Numbered from the stretch's first letter, positions 20,371-31,023 are shown. The stretch is 64,000 bases of DNA from Sorangium cellulosum So0157-2 (GCF_000418325.1 NC_021658.1:992001-1056000); one strand, 5' to 3'. Notes: generated by a model not told the origin, from the sequence alone. Numbers and translations: made by a program.

Positions 20371-23300
20371 TCAGCGCGCCGGCCAGCGCCCCTCGCGCCC
20401 CCTTTGAATCGCCGACCCCGAGAGAGCCCGCGCGATACCCGCACGAAGCGTCGACAGCGTCGTCATCGCTTGGAGATCCACGCCGAGCTCCACCATCGTC
20501 CGCGCCACGTCGGGCCGTATGCCGGTGAACAGCGGCTCGGTGCCGAGCAGACGCAGCGCGTTCGCCACCGACACGAGCGCGCCCACGACGTCTGCGTTCA
20601 CGTACCGCATCCCGGTGATGTCCAGGATCAGCGCCCGCGCGCCGGTCTGCTGCGCTCCCGCGAGCGCCACCTCCATGATCTGCGCCGCCCGCTCCGCCTC
20701 CACCGTGCCGATGATCGGCATCACCAGCGCATCCTCGCTGATCGGCATCAGCGGCGCCATCAGCTCCAGGAGCCGGGCCTGCTGCGCCTCCACCACCTGC
20801 TCCCGGAGCGCGGCGCGCTCCGCCTCGGCGCGAGTCCGATCTTCGAGCTCACGCGCGAGCTCGGCATTCGAGCGTTCGAGATCGCGTGTCCGCTGCTCGA
20901 CTTCCCGCTCGAGCCGGGCGTTCGCGAGGCGGGCTTCCTCGTTCGCTTCCTGGATTCGCTCGAGGAGCAGCGCGTTCTCGATGGTGATCGACGCCTGTGA
21001 CGAGAGGAGCCCGAGGAGCTCCACCCGCACCGCATTGAACACCCCCGCCGTCGCGCTGTTCTCGAGGTACAGCATCCCCGCCGTGCGCCCCTGGCTGCTC
21101 ACCGGCATGCAGAGGATCGAGCGCGTCCCCCGCTTCGCGAGGTACGGGTCCGACGCGAAGCGCGCGTCGCCCGGCGCATCGTCGAGCACGAGCGCCTCGC
21201 GTGTGCGCCACGCGTAGAGCACCGCCTGCTGCGCGAGCTCCGGCTCGTCCTCGAGCGGCCGCCTCAGCCCCACCTCGATCGACTCGGGCGAGGCCTGGAA
21301 GGCCGCTTCGACGAAGAGCCGGTCGTCACGCGAGAGGAGCAGGATGCCCCGCTCCGCCCCCGAGTTCTCGAGCACGATCTGCATGAGGCGGCTCACCACC
21401 CGGGAGAGCACGACCTCGCTCGCGATCATCTGCACCGCGCGCAGCACGAGCGCGGCGTCCCGCAGGCTCCCCACCGTGGTCCGACCGAGGAGCGTCGTGT
21501 GGGACGTCGCCGACTCCGACGTGCTGCTCTGCGAGCTGGCGTCGCGCTTGCTGACACGCGCGGCGAGGCCGGGGAACTCGAACAGGAGCGCCTCGGCCTT
21601 GGCCGTCGCGCCCCAGTGCAAGTAAGCACGGAAGGCGTCGGAGAGGTACCCCTGGGCGGCCCGTTCACGGCCGCGCGAGAGCAGGAACCGGCCGCACCGC
21701 TCGTTCGCGAGCGCCTCGTCCTGCGGATACTCATTCTCGCGCGCCAGCTCGATGGCGTGGTCGTACTGCTCGATCGCCTCCCAACGCTCGCCCCGCAGCG
21801 CGCAGAGCTCCGCGTCGACGAGCGCGACCTTGTGCTGGAAGTTGCTCGGACAGCTCCGGGCGAGCGCCTCGAGCTGGGCCCTCAGCGGCGTGATGGCAGC
21901 CTCGTGCTCCTTCCGCACCTCGCGATCCGCGGCCTCGCGCGCGAGCCCGGCCCGCGCCATGGCCTCGAGGAAGGCCGCGTTCGCCGGCCAGTAGAGGCCC
22001 TTCACATCCTCGGCGAACCGCGCCGCGTCCGCAGCCGCCTCGAGCGCGGCGCCGTGCTCGCCGTAAAGCTCGTGCAGGAACAGGAGGTACACATGCTTGT
22101 AATAGAAGGCGATCCCGTGCGCCTTCTCGTTGAGCGTCGCGAGCTCCTCGCCGAGCACCACGCCGTCGCTGTCCAGGCTCGTCCGGCCCCGGGTCTGTCC
22201 GGTCAGACAGGCGACGAGCTGCCGCGACACCGTGACGGCCGCGACCGCGACCGGGTCCTTCGTTCGCCGCGCCAAGACGGCGGACCGGTCGGCCTCGGCC
22301 TTGACCTCCTCGAGCGGAACGCCCGCGCCGATGAGCCACTGCAGCATGCAGTAGCCCACGTTGATGGCGAGGTAGAGGTTGTCCCCGGCCTCCAGCGCGG
22401 CGTCTCGCGACCGGTTCGCATGATCGACCGCGTTGCGGAGCGGCTCGCACACGTAGAGCGCGGTGGCCCACGTGATGTGCACGCGCGCGGCGATGGTCGG
22501 GCTCTTCCATCGCTCACACAGCGAGACCGCGAGCCGGCCGAACGCGCGCCCCTCGGCGTGCCGCCCCATCATCAGGCACAGGATGACGCTGTAGCCTGCG
22601 TATGGAAGCGCGCTGGTCTCGGACTGGCCACGCGCGAGCGAGCGGCGCACTTGCTCGACGATCACCAGCCCGAACAGCGCCTTGCTCACGAAGTACACGG
22701 GCAGCCAGATCTCCGTCATCAGCGTGAAGATCTGCCGATCCTCCGGATCGTCGGTCACCGGAGCGTGGACGAGCGCTTCGATGGAGCGGCCCGCGAGCAA
22801 TCGATCCACGTCCCCCACGCCCTCCATGAAGGCCGCCTGCTGCGGGGCCGGATCCTCGGGCATCGGCACGCCGAGCTCCGCGAGCCCTGAGAGCCCCGCG
22901 CGCACCGCGTCGGCAAACCGACCACGCGTGGTCAGGGACCGAGCGCGGACGCTGTGCACGCTCGCGCGCTCGATCGCGCTCTCCGCCCGCGCGAGCGCGG
23001 TGGCCGAGAGCGCCTCCTCCGCCTCGAACGCGCCGACGAGGTACTCGGCCTCCGCCCCCTCGAGCCAGAGCGCGAAGCACGCCTTGCGGTCGCGCGAAAA
23101 CCCCTCCTCCGACGCGAGCGCCCGGCCCGCCGCGAAGAGGCTCGCCGCTGCCTCGAAGGCCGTGGCGGCCATGGCCCGCCGGCCGGCGTGCAGATCGAGC
23201 CGTGCGACGTCCATGCGCTCGGCCTCATCCGTGATCTCCCGCGCGCCCAGGTTCAGGTGGCGAACGACCTCGAACAGGTCCTCGTCCGGCACCTGCCCGC

Positions 23301-25525
23301 TGACCTCCGGGGCGCCGCCGGACAAGCCGGCTGTGCGCCGGGCCCTGCCGCCGCGCGCCATGAGCAGCCGGCCGATGGCGAGGTGCACCGCCGGCCGCTC
23401 CGCCTCGGGCACGAGCGCGTAGCAGGCCTCCTTCACCCGGTCGTGCAGGAAACGGTACGGGACCGCGACGTCCATCGGCTCGAGCGCGTCCCCGGCCCCT
23501 TCGAGGAGCCGGTAGTTGCCGCCGAGCGGCTGGACCAGCCCCTCGCGCAGCGCCTCCTGCAGATCCGCGGCGGCGGCCCACGGCGATTTCTCGACGATCG
23601 TCGCGAGCGTGCGGAGATCGAACGACGCGCCGATGCACGACGCGCGCATCAGGGCGCGGCGCGTCGCGGGCGCGAGCCGCTCGATCTTGCGCGCCATCAG
23701 CGCGAGCACGTTGTCGGTGACCATCGCGTCCTTGACGCGCGTGAGGTCCCAGACGAACCCGCGCGCCTCCGGGTCGAAGCGGAGCAGCCCGTCGCTCTCG
23801 AGCTCGCGCAAAAATTGACCGATGAAGAGCGGATTCGAGTGCGTCTTGTCCCGGATCAGGGCCGCGAGCGGCTCGGCTCGCCCGAGGTCCGCGTGCAGCG
23901 CCTCGGCCACGATCGCCGTCACGGCCGCGGGCGGCAGCGGCCCCAGCGTGAGCTCGAACGGCTCGATCCCCGCTTCGCGCAGCGTGCCTATCGTCGTGGT
24001 GAGCGGGTGCGCGGCGTCCACCTCGTCGTCGCGGTAGGCGCCGACCACGCACAGGTGGTGCGCATCCATATCCATATCCATGAGCAGGCGGCCGAGCAGG
24101 TCGAGCGATGCCAGGTCGGCCCACTGCAGGTCGTCGAAGAACACGACCAGCGGGGCGTCATCGCGCGAAAAGACGGACAGGAAGCGCCGGATCAGGAGCG
24201 CCAGGCGGTTCTTCGCCTCGCTCGCGCTGGTCGCCGGCAGCTCCGGCTGCGGCCCGATCACGAGCTCGAGCTCCGGGCAGAGATCGGTCACGATCCGCCC
24301 GAACTGGCCGAGCGCGGCCTCGATGGCGTGCTTCTTCGCCAGGAGGGCGTCGGGCGGCTCGGCCAACGCTTGCCGCACGAGCGCGCGGATCACCTGCGAG
24401 AAGGCCGAGAGCGGCGTGCTCCTCGCCATCGCGTCGAACTTGCCGGGCGCGAAGTACGCCTCGCGCGCCTGGGTCGCGCAGAGCTCGCGCACGAGCGCCG
24501 ACTTGCCGATGCCCGGCGGGCCCGCCACCAGCGAAAGGGTGGCCGCGCCGGATCGCGCTCGATCGAGCGCGGCCTTGAGCGCGCCGAGCTCGACCTCGCG
24601 ACCCACGAGCCGATCGGGCAACACGACGTCCTCCACAAGGTCGTCCCGACCCAGCGGGAACGGCTCCACGGTCCCGCTCGCATCCAGCCGCCGCTGGCAC
24701 TCTTCCAGATCCGAAAGGAGCCCCCTCGCGCTCTGGTAGCGATCTTCCGGGGCCTTCGCCAGGAGTCTCATCACGACGTCGGACAGGCCGCGCGGCACGT
24801 CCTTGACGACCGCGTGCGGCGGCGCCGGCACCCGCGTCAGGTGAGCGTGAATCGCCTCCGTCGCGTCCGCGGCCTGGAACGGCGTGGCCCCGGTCAGCAT
24901 GTGGTAGAGCGTCACGCCGAGCGCATACAGATCCGAGCGCCGGTCGACGGGTCGATTCATCCGGCCCGTCGACCGGCGCGATGTACGCCGGGGTCCCCTC
25001 CAGCCCCTCCATCGCCGAAGCCTCCTGTGTCTCCTGGGCCAGGCGGGCGGCGATGCCGAAATCGATCAGGCGCGGCGAGAGCGTCGCCTCGTCGATCATC
25101 ACGTTGCGCGGCTTGACGTCCTTGTGGATGACATGCTGCCGGTGGAGCGCGTCGAGCGTGCGCACGAGCGGCGCCGCGATGCGCAGCGTCGTCTTCGCCT
25201 CGAGCCGCCCGCGCCTCGCGATCAAATCGGCGAGGCTCGTCGGGCCGAGGTCCTCGAGCACGAGCGCGAGACCGCGGCCATGCGGGAGGAGGTCGAGCGC
25301 CCGAGGCACGCCCGGCATCGAGAGATCGCGCAAGATCGCGTGTTCTCGCCGGAGCCGGGCGAGCTGGCGGAAGGTCGGGTAATCGCTTTGGGTGACCTTG
25401 ACGGCGACGGGCGCGCCGTCTCCTCGACGGCGACCTCGATACAGAGCCGTTTCGATCCCCTGATGGACGAGCACGTCCAGCGTGACCCCTGAAACCTCGA
25501 TGGCTTCTCCACTCCGTGAGGGCAT
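20371..25525 (-). CDS. giant Ser/Thr kinase - AAA ATPase - TPR-like - GAF - STAS protein, frameshifted in the kinase domain
   Basis: Two frames make one gene. From the ATG at 25525 an intact kinase N-part reads VAVKV (ATP lysine), VIHKDVKPRNVMID (catalytic Asp), LIDFGIAA (DFG) and EGTPAYIAP. Then the frame breaks. From 24960 the other frame resumes exactly where expected with MNRPVDRRSDLYALGVTLYH and runs to 20371 (1529 residues). That part has P-loop GPPGIGKSA, Walker B VVFFDDLQWAD, a long helical region, a GAF domain (LCMPVSSQGRTAGMLYLEN), a coiled coil and a STAS domain (VMPIIGTVEAERAAQIMEVA). The paralogue at 7052 shows that about 15 nt are expected where 13 are present, a net loss of 2 nt. 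Unless it is a sequencing error, full-length kinase is not made; the 24960 ATG could give a kinase-less protein. Confidence 0.85.
24937..24979. repeat. perfect 15-bp inverted repeat at the kinase frameshift
   Basis: GCGCCGGTCGACGGG at 24937-24951 and CCCGTCGACCGGCGC at 24965-24979 are exact reverse complements with a 13-nt spacer. The first arm encodes the conserved PVDRR of the kinase. The second arm occupies the place where the paralogue encodes PEITG, and this is where the reading frame is lost. Confidence 0.95.
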
Positions 25526-25689
25526 GGAGAGGTCGTATCCAAGATTCGAGAGAAATGCCACGGCTCTGTTCTTGGAACAGGCCGCCGAACAACGGCTCTC
25601 GGAAATTGGGATTACAATCCGTTCGCCGAGCGGGCGAGCCGCGCAGTGGGCTGAGGCGATCCCAGCGTGTACGGGCCCGCCACCCCCGT

Positions 25690-27081
25690 TCAAGCCACCA
25701 GCCCCGGCAGCGCCCCGGTGCACACGCCGGGGATCCCGAACGTCGTCACGTCCTCCAGCCCCATCGCATTGCACACCGACACGAGCAGGTTGTTGTGCGG
25801 CAGGTCCGCATACTTGATGTACCGCCCCATCTTGAAGTACCCGCCCGCGCCGCCCGCGAGCACCCACGGGATGTCCCGGTACGTATGCGTATTGCCGACG
25901 CCGAGCTCGTTCCCCCACAGCAACAGCGTATTGTCGAGCATCGAGCTGCCGTCCGCCTCCTTGGCGAGCGCCAGCTGGTCCAGCACGTACTTCACCTGCT
26001 CGCTGTGCCACCGGTTGATCTTCACGAGCTTCTCGTTCGCGACCGCGTCGTCGTCGCCGGCGTGGGACAGCTCGTGGTGCTCCTCGTTCACGCCGATCCA
26101 GGGATAGTATTGCCAGCTATCGGCGTTGGCCCACATGAACGTGGACACGCGGGTCATGCCGCAGATGTGCGCGAGCAGCATGAGATCCATCTGCAGCCGG
26201 CCGACCTTCGGATAGTTCTCCATCGCGCGCGTGTCGAACTTCTCCGGCATCTCGAGCGGCGTGCACGACACCCCCGAGCTCTGCAGCCGCTGCTCGATGT
26301 TGCGAATCCCGCCGAGGTGCGCCTCGAGCCGCGCCTTGTCCTCCGAGCTGACGCGCGCCTGCAGCCGGCCGATATCGTCCTTCAAGAAGTCCAGCACGCT
26401 CTGGCGCTCGGCGATCAGCCGCTGGAGCTCCGTGTCGGACAGGTCCGCGTTGGCGAAGATGCGCGCGTACATCTGGAACGGGTCGTCGACCGCGATGTTC
26501 GGCTGGTTCGCGCCGCGGTACGAGATGACCCGGAGCGGCTCCTGCCCCTCGATGCGCACGCCGAACTCGAGCGACGGGAACTGGCTGCTTCCGCCGATCT
26601 GATTGGCAATGAACTGATCCACCGAGATCCGATCCGCCCAGCCGGCAGGCCCGCCCGCGCCGGTGAAGCTGCCGGCGAGCAGCGAGCCGCCCGTCAGCAT
26701 CGCGCCGGGGCCCTTCATGTGCGGGCCGCCCGGCTTGTTCGCGCTCGGCACCCCGAGCTCGTCCTCGACCGTCGAGTTCATGTGCACGCCCTTGAGCACC
26801 AGCATCTTCTGCTTGTGCGCCTCGAGCGGCTCCAGGATCGGGCCGAGCGACAGCGGCGCCTCGTGCGCGTCCCCCGGCGGGAAGAACGCCGACGGCACCG
26901 TGCCGTTCGCCGAGAAGATGCCGATGAAGCGCTTTGCGCCCGGCTGGTTCGCGTCCTGTCCGAACACCGTGGCGCTCCGCCAGATGGGGCTCGTCAGCGC
27001 GACGGTCAGGGCGCCCAGCCCCCCGAGCAGCTTGCGGCGGCTGATCTGGGTCCGGAGGTCGATCGGGCCTTTGCGGTTCAT
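25690..27081 (-). CDS. DUF1552 family exported protein
   Basis: 463 residues. The N-terminus has a Tat-type signal (SRRKLLGGLGALTVALTSP). The DUF1552 hallmarks are visible: KRFIGIFSANGTVPSAFFPP, GVHMNS, the GPGAMLTGG loop, SVDQFIANQIG, the NEEHHELSHAGD histidine cluster and LLLWGNELGVGNTHTYRDIPW. The family is exported and almost always paired with a DUF1592-type cytochrome-like protein in Planctomycetes and Myxococcota. Here its ATG overlaps the stop of that partner (ATGA). The function of the family is not established; it may be a hydrolase or sulfatase-like enzyme acting with a haem partner. Confidence 0.92.
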   Translation of the reverse strand: MNRKGPIDLRTQISRRKLLGGLGALTVALTSPIWRSATVFGQDANQPGAKRFIGIFSANGTVPSAFFPPGDAHEAPLSLGPILEPLEAHKQKMLVLKGVHMNSTVEDELGVPSANKPGGPHMKGPGAMLTGGSLLAGSFTGAGGPAGWADRISVDQFIANQIGGSSQFPSLEFGVRIEGQEPLRVISYRGANQPNIAVDDPFQMYARIFANADLSDTELQRLIAERQSVLDFLKDDIGRLQARVSSEDKARLEAHLGGIRNIEQRLQSSGVSCTPLEMPEKFDTRAMENYPKVGRLQMDLMLLAHICGMTRVSTFMWANADSWQYYPWIGVNEEHHELSHAGDDDAVANEKLVKINRWHSEQVKYVLDQLALAKEADGSSMLDNTLLLWGNELGVGNTHTYRDIPWVLAGGAGGYFKMGRYIKYADLPHNNLLVSVCNAMGLEDVTTFGIPGVCTGALPGLVA

Positions 27082-28823
27082 GGCATCTCCTTCGCGTGCG
27101 CGTCCGCGTCGATCGCGCGGCGGTACAGGAAAGCGTCCGTCTCCACGACGGCGCGGGGCAGCGCGTTCAGATCCTGACCGGCGGCCCTGAAGGTCTCGAG
27201 CAACCGCTCCATCGAGCAGCCATCCATGTCTTGCTCGAAGCGGGCGATCGCGAAGCGGAACCACTGGCGCGCCACGCACTCTTCCACCTCGGCGCTGCCC
27301 GCGAGCTTCTCGCCGAGCTCCGCCACGCCCACGAATTCGCCGTTCATGTCGCGCGTGGCGATCACCTTGCCGCTCGCGTCGACCGGCTTGCCGCCGTCGA
27401 GCTCGCGGTAGCGGCCGAGCGCGTCGTAGTGCTCGAAGCCGAAGCCGATCGGATCGAGCAGCTGGTGGCAGCCGGAGCAGCTCGGGTCCACCTCGTGCTG
27501 CGCCAGCCGGTCGCGGGTCGAGCTGCTCGCGTCGACCTCGGGCGGCTTGGGGATGTTGGCCGGCGGGGCCGGCAGCTGCTGGCAGAGCAGGGCCTCGCGC
27601 ACGAACCTCCCGCGGTAAATCGGCGAGCTCTCGGCGGGCTTCGCCTGGACCGCGAGCAGCGCCGGGAGCGTCAGGAGGCCAGACGCGGTGCCGTCCGCGC
27701 GCTCCAGCGCCTGGAAGGCGTCGCCGCCGGTGACGCCGTAATACCCGCCCAGGTCCTTGTTGTAGAAGACCGTCGTCGAGGTGAAGAGCGCGCGCAGCGC
27801 GCCGCCCTGCTCGTGGAGCACGTGGTCGAAGAAGGCGTCGGCCTGCCCGCGCAGCGACTCGCGGAACGACCGCGATTGCCACTCGGGGAAGGCGCGCTCG
27901 TCCTTCACCACGCCGACCAGGCCGTTCAGGTGCGTCCAGCTGCCGAGGAAGCGATGGAGGAGCTTGTTGCCGCGCTCGTGCTCGAGCATCCAGCCGACCT
28001 GCGCCGCGACGCCCTCCCGGGTGGTGAGGCTGCCGTCCTCGATGGCCTCGTTCAGCCGGTCGTCCGGCAGGGTGCCCCACAGCGTGTAGGAGAGGCGAGC
28101 GGCCACCTCGTGCGGAGAGAGCTTCACGGCGCGCTCGCTCACCTTCTCCGAGGTGCCGATCTCGACGCGGTACAGGAAGCGCGGCGACTGCAGCATGCCG
28201 CGGAGGAGCATCTCGATCCCATGCTCGTAGCTCGTCTCCGCGCCGACGCCGAAGAGACCGAGGTGTCGTTCGATGTCCGCCGCGTCCGTGATCGGCGCGC
28301 GGTAGGCGCGGGCGCCGAAGCTCACGACCATCTGGCGCGCGCACGCGCGCGGCTCGGCGCCGGCCTCACAAGGCGCGATGTCGCCGAGCCGCGCCGGGTC
28401 GGAGGCGATCGCCGCGGCGATGACGTCCGCCGCGGCCTGGAAATGCTCGAGCTCGACCTGCGTCACGTCGGGCTGCACGAGGCCGAACGCCGACGCCTCG
28501 TTCGCGGGGCCGAGCGCCGCCTCCAGGCCGGGCACGTCGCCGACGAGGTCGCGCACGGTGTTCAGGTACTGGTCCCGCGAGAGCAGGCGCATCGGCGACG
28601 GCCCCGGATCGACGACGCTCGAATCGCACTCGAGCGCCTCGCCGGGGGTCACCGTCCCCGGGCCGCCACCGCTCGAGCTGCCGCTCGTGCCGCTCGTGCC
28701 TTCCCCGGGCGGCGCGCCGTCGACGCCGCCCAGGTTGCCGAGGCACGCCGACAGCGCGAACGCCAGGGCGAGCACGCCCACGCTTCCGTGGATCGTGGAT
28801 TTATCGATGAATAACGTAGTCAT
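27078..28823 (-). CDS. DUF1592/DUF1588/DUF1585-type exported haem protein
   Basis: 581 residues with a lipoprotein-type signal (LALAFALSACLGN) and a Gly/Ser-rich linker. Domain order as in the family: DUF1587-like start (MRLLSRDQYLNTVRDLVG), DUF1595/1592 (RAYRAPITD, MLQSPRFLYRVE, EVAARLSYTLWGTLPDD, FLGSWTHLNG), DUF1588 (YRGRFVREALLCQQLPAPP, then one c-type haem site CSGCH at 449-453, LDPIGFGFEHYDALGRYRE) and DUF1585 at the end. First gene of a two-gene operon with the DUF1552 protein. It is probably a periplasmic or surface c-type cytochrome; the substrate is unknown. Confidence 0.92.
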   Translation of the reverse strand: MTTLFIDKSTIHGSVGVLALAFALSACLGNLGGVDGAPPGEGTSGTSGSSSGGGPGTVTPGEALECDSSVVDPGPSPMRLLSRDQYLNTVRDLVGDVPGLEAALGPANEASAFGLVQPDVTQVELEHFQAAADVIAAAIASDPARLGDIAPCEAGAEPRACARQMVVSFGARAYRAPITDAADIERHLGLFGVGAETSYEHGIEMLLRGMLQSPRFLYRVEIGTSEKVSERAVKLSPHEVAARLSYTLWGTLPDDRLNEAIEDGSLTTREGVAAQVGWMLEHERGNKLLHRFLGSWTHLNGLVGVVKDERAFPEWQSRSFRESLRGQADAFFDHVLHEQGGALRALFTSTTVFYNKDLGGYYGVTGGDAFQALERADGTASGLLTLPALLAVQAKPAESSPIYRGRFVREALLCQQLPAPPANIPKPPEVDASSSTRDRLAQHEVDPSCSGCHQLLDPIGFGFEHYDALGRYRELDGGKPVDASGKVIATRDMNGEFVGVAELGEKLAGSAEVEECVARQWFRFAIARFEQDMDGCSMERLLETFRAAGQDLNALPRAVVETDAFLYRRAIDADAHAKEMP

Positions 28824-28985
28824 TCAAGGCTCCGCTCGGGGCTGCTGGCGACTCCGGGTGGGTGGCAGTCCAGCGCGGGAGCGATCACCTTTTTCGTCAT
28901 CGAGACGTGGAGGCGCCTCGATGGGGTGCGAAGAGGTGTGTCTTCGGTCGACGAGCTCCGACCCGATCCCGGGGAGCGGCTCGGC

Positions 28986-29693
28986 TCACGGTCCTTCGAG
29001 GCGGCAGCACACCCCGCAGTCGTAGGCGTCGAGCACTTCGCGCCCGGCGCACTGGGCCTCTCCGCATTCGGTGCCCTGCAAGGCGCCGCAGCTCGGGAGG
29101 CATTCGCCGCCGACCTCGATCGAATGCGGCGGATCGCACGGCGTGTCGTTGCCCGGCGGCTCATCGCCGTCCGGCGTGAAGTACAGCCGATCCAGCCGGA
29201 CGCCGCCGGCGGCGTTCGCGAGGACGAGCTCGTGAGCCCCGGCCGCGAGGGAGAAGCGGAGCGGCTCGCCGTAGCGGGTGTCGTCGTGGAGATCGTCCCA
29301 GAACCAGATCTCGCCGACGCTGATGCGCCAGAGGGTCCACGCTCCGCCGTCCACCTGGAACCAGAAGCGGTTGTCGATCGCGTTCGGCGCGTGGATCCGC
29401 CCCCAGATCACGTATTCTGCCGCGCTCGGCGCCTCGAAGCGGTAGCGAGCGCGCGCGGGCCCCGGCGCCTCGCCCGAGCTCATCCCGCCGGGGGGCGAGA
29501 GGAAACGGCCCCCGGAAGCGCGGCCGTCCTCGCCCACGGTGAAGCCGCCGGTCAGCTCTCCGAGCTCCGCCTCGACGTACGAAGATCCGGAGACGACAGG
29601 CGCCCAGGCGCCGACCGAGGTGATCTCCGCGTCGCACCCGGAGGCCGCGAGGCAGCCGAGCGCCGCAATGCGAGCGGCCGACGAGCGCTTCAC
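28986..29693 (-). CDS. lipoprotein with carbohydrate-binding-like beta domain
   Basis: 235 residues from a GTG at 29693 that overlaps the preceding stop (GTGA). The signal and lipobox (ALGCLAASGCDAE) are clear. The central ~150 residues (YVEAELGELTGGF, ARYRFEAPSAAEYVIWGRIH, FWFQVDGGAWTLW, GAHELVLANAAGGVRLDRLY) have the layout of a CBM6/malectin-like beta-sandwich, and a small Cys-rich tail (CGVCCRLEG) follows. Last gene of the sigma-TPR-lipoprotein operon. It probably binds a glycan at the cell surface; this is inferred from the fold pattern. Confidence 0.78.
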   Translation of the reverse strand: MKRSSAARIAALGCLAASGCDAEITSVGAWAPVVSGSSYVEAELGELTGGFTVGEDGRASGGRFLSPPGGMSSGEAPGPARARYRFEAPSAAEYVIWGRIHAPNAIDNRFWFQVDGGAWTLWRISVGEIWFWDDLHDDTRYGEPLRFSLAAGAHELVLANAAGGVRLDRLYFTPDGDEPPGNDTPCDPPHSIEVGGECLPSCGALQGTECGEAQCAGREVLDAYDCGVCCRLEGP

Positions 29694-30478
29694 GGCGGGT
29701 CCAGGAGCCGCTTGAGCTTCGCGCTGTGGGGGCTCCCGGGATACCGCTCGACGAAGGCCTGAGCGCGCCGCTTCGCCTCCGGCAGATTGCCGCGCGAGGC
29801 CAGCACGTCGATGGCGAGCACCTCGCGCTCCTGCCGGAGCACGCCGTTCGGGAACTGCGCGCGCAGGCGCTCGAGGGTCGCCGCGGCCCCCGCCGCGTCT
29901 CCGGAGCGCAGCTTGGCGCGCGCTTCCGTGAGCAGCGCGCTCTCCGCGCGCAGCAGATCGGTCTCGGTCGGCTTCGGTCCGCTCGGCCTCCGGCTCGGCT
30001 CCCCCTCGATCGGAGCCTCCGGCCGCGGCTCGGGGCGCGGCGCCGGCTCGGCCGCCGTTGCGACCGGCGCCCGCGGCTCCGGCGGCGCCTGCGGCTCCTC
30101 CGGCGCTGTCGCCGACGCTCGCGGCGCCACCGCCTGCGCCTGCTCCGGGCCGGCGGAGCGGCTCGGCGGCGGCTCGGTCGACGAGAGCGCCCAGTACCCT
30201 CCGCCGAGCGCCAGGCCGCCGCCCACGAGCAGCGCCGCTGCCTTGATCGACAGCGCCGACGACAGGAGCGAACCGCCGGCCGCCTTGTTGGCGGCCGCCG
30301 CGCCGGAGCCCGCCGTGACGCCGACGGCGGCCGCCGCCGCGATCTCGCTCGCGATGCCCCTCCACGCGCGCTCCTTCGCGCCCTCGGGCGGACCCACGCG
30401 GCGCACGCTCCCGAGGAGCTCCCGCTCGAGCGGATCCGCCCCGCTCTTGGCGCTCAGCAACCGTTCCGGATCCCCCAT
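29690..30478 (-). CDS. membrane-anchored TPR protein beside ECF sigma (putative anti-sigma role)
   Basis: 262 residues from the ATG at 30478, whose first base is shared with the sigma stop codon. The N-terminal ~65 residues are charged cytoplasmic helix (LLGSVRRVGPPEGAKERAWR). One transmembrane segment follows (SIKAAALLVGGGLALGGGYW), then a Pro/Ala/Glu linker and a C-terminal TPR/YbgF-like domain (LLTEARAKLRSGDAAGAAAT, PEAKRRAQAFVERYPGSPH). Cytoplasmic arm, single membrane pass and periplasmic TPR directly after an ECF sigma gene is the usual layout of a myxobacterial anti-sigma factor. No ZAS motif is visible, so this remains inference. Confidence 0.78.
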   Translation of the reverse strand: MGDPERLLSAKSGADPLERELLGSVRRVGPPEGAKERAWRGIASEIAAAAAVGVTAGSGAAAANKAAGGSLLSSALSIKAAALLVGGGLALGGGYWALSSTEPPPSRSAGPEQAQAVAPRASATAPEEPQAPPEPRAPVATAAEPAPRPEPRPEAPIEGEPSRRPSGPKPTETDLLRAESALLTEARAKLRSGDAAGAAATLERLRAQFPNGVLRQEREVLAIDVLASRGNLPEAKRRAQAFVERYPGSPHSAKLKRLLDPP

Positions 30479-31023
30479 CACACCGCCTCCTTTCGGCCCG
30501 TGCCTTGTGCGAGGGCGAGGCGCTTGACCTCGCGCGAGAACGCTTCGCGCGCCAGGCGCAGGCGCGAGCGCACGGTGCCGACCGAAATTCCCAGCAGATC
30601 GGCGATGTCCTGGCCGGACATCTCCTCGAGCTCGAACAGGACGAACACGAGGCGCTGCGGCTCTGGCAGCTTGTTCAAGAGGGCCTCCGCCTCCTGCGCG
30701 CGCTGCCGCGACTCCGCGCGCAGCGCGAGCTCCTCGGACGCGCCGCCGTAGAGGTCCATCTCCGCGGCGTCCGTCGTGACCTCGCGCCGGAACCGCGCGG
30801 AGCGCCGGTAGTCGCTCGCCACCCGCTGGCAGATGGCGAAGAGCCAGGTCGTGACGAGCGAGCGGCCCTCGAACTCGGGGAGCTTGAGGTGCGCGGTCAA
30901 GAACACCTTCTGCGCCAGATCGAGCACGTCCGCCTCGCGCACGCCGAGACGCCTGAGCGAGCACCAGACGAAATTGAAGTGCGCGTCATAGAGGGCTCGA
31001 AAGCTGGGGTCCGGTGTGCTCAT
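30478..31023 (-). CDS. ECF RNA polymerase sigma factor
   Basis: 181 residues from the ATG at 31023 (MSTPDPSFRALYDAHFNFVW); a longer frame to 31059 has no better start. Region 2 reads VREADVLDLAQKVFLTAHLK and TTWLFAICQRVASDYRR. Region 4 reads LLNKLPEPQRLVFVLFELEE and IADLLGISVGTVRSRLRLA. It is of standard length. First gene of an operon with a membrane TPR protein and a lipoprotein, and divergent from an exported protein gene at 31207. The 183-bp divergent region is the likely place for its own autoregulated promoter. Confidence 0.92.
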   Translation of the reverse strand: MSTPDPSFRALYDAHFNFVWCSLRRLGVREADVLDLAQKVFLTAHLKLPEFEGRSLVTTWLFAICQRVASDYRRSARFRREVTTDAAEMDLYGGASEELALRAESRQRAQEAEALLNKLPEPQRLVFVLFELEEMSGQDIADLLGISVGTVRSRLRLAREAFSREVKRLALAQGTGRKEAV

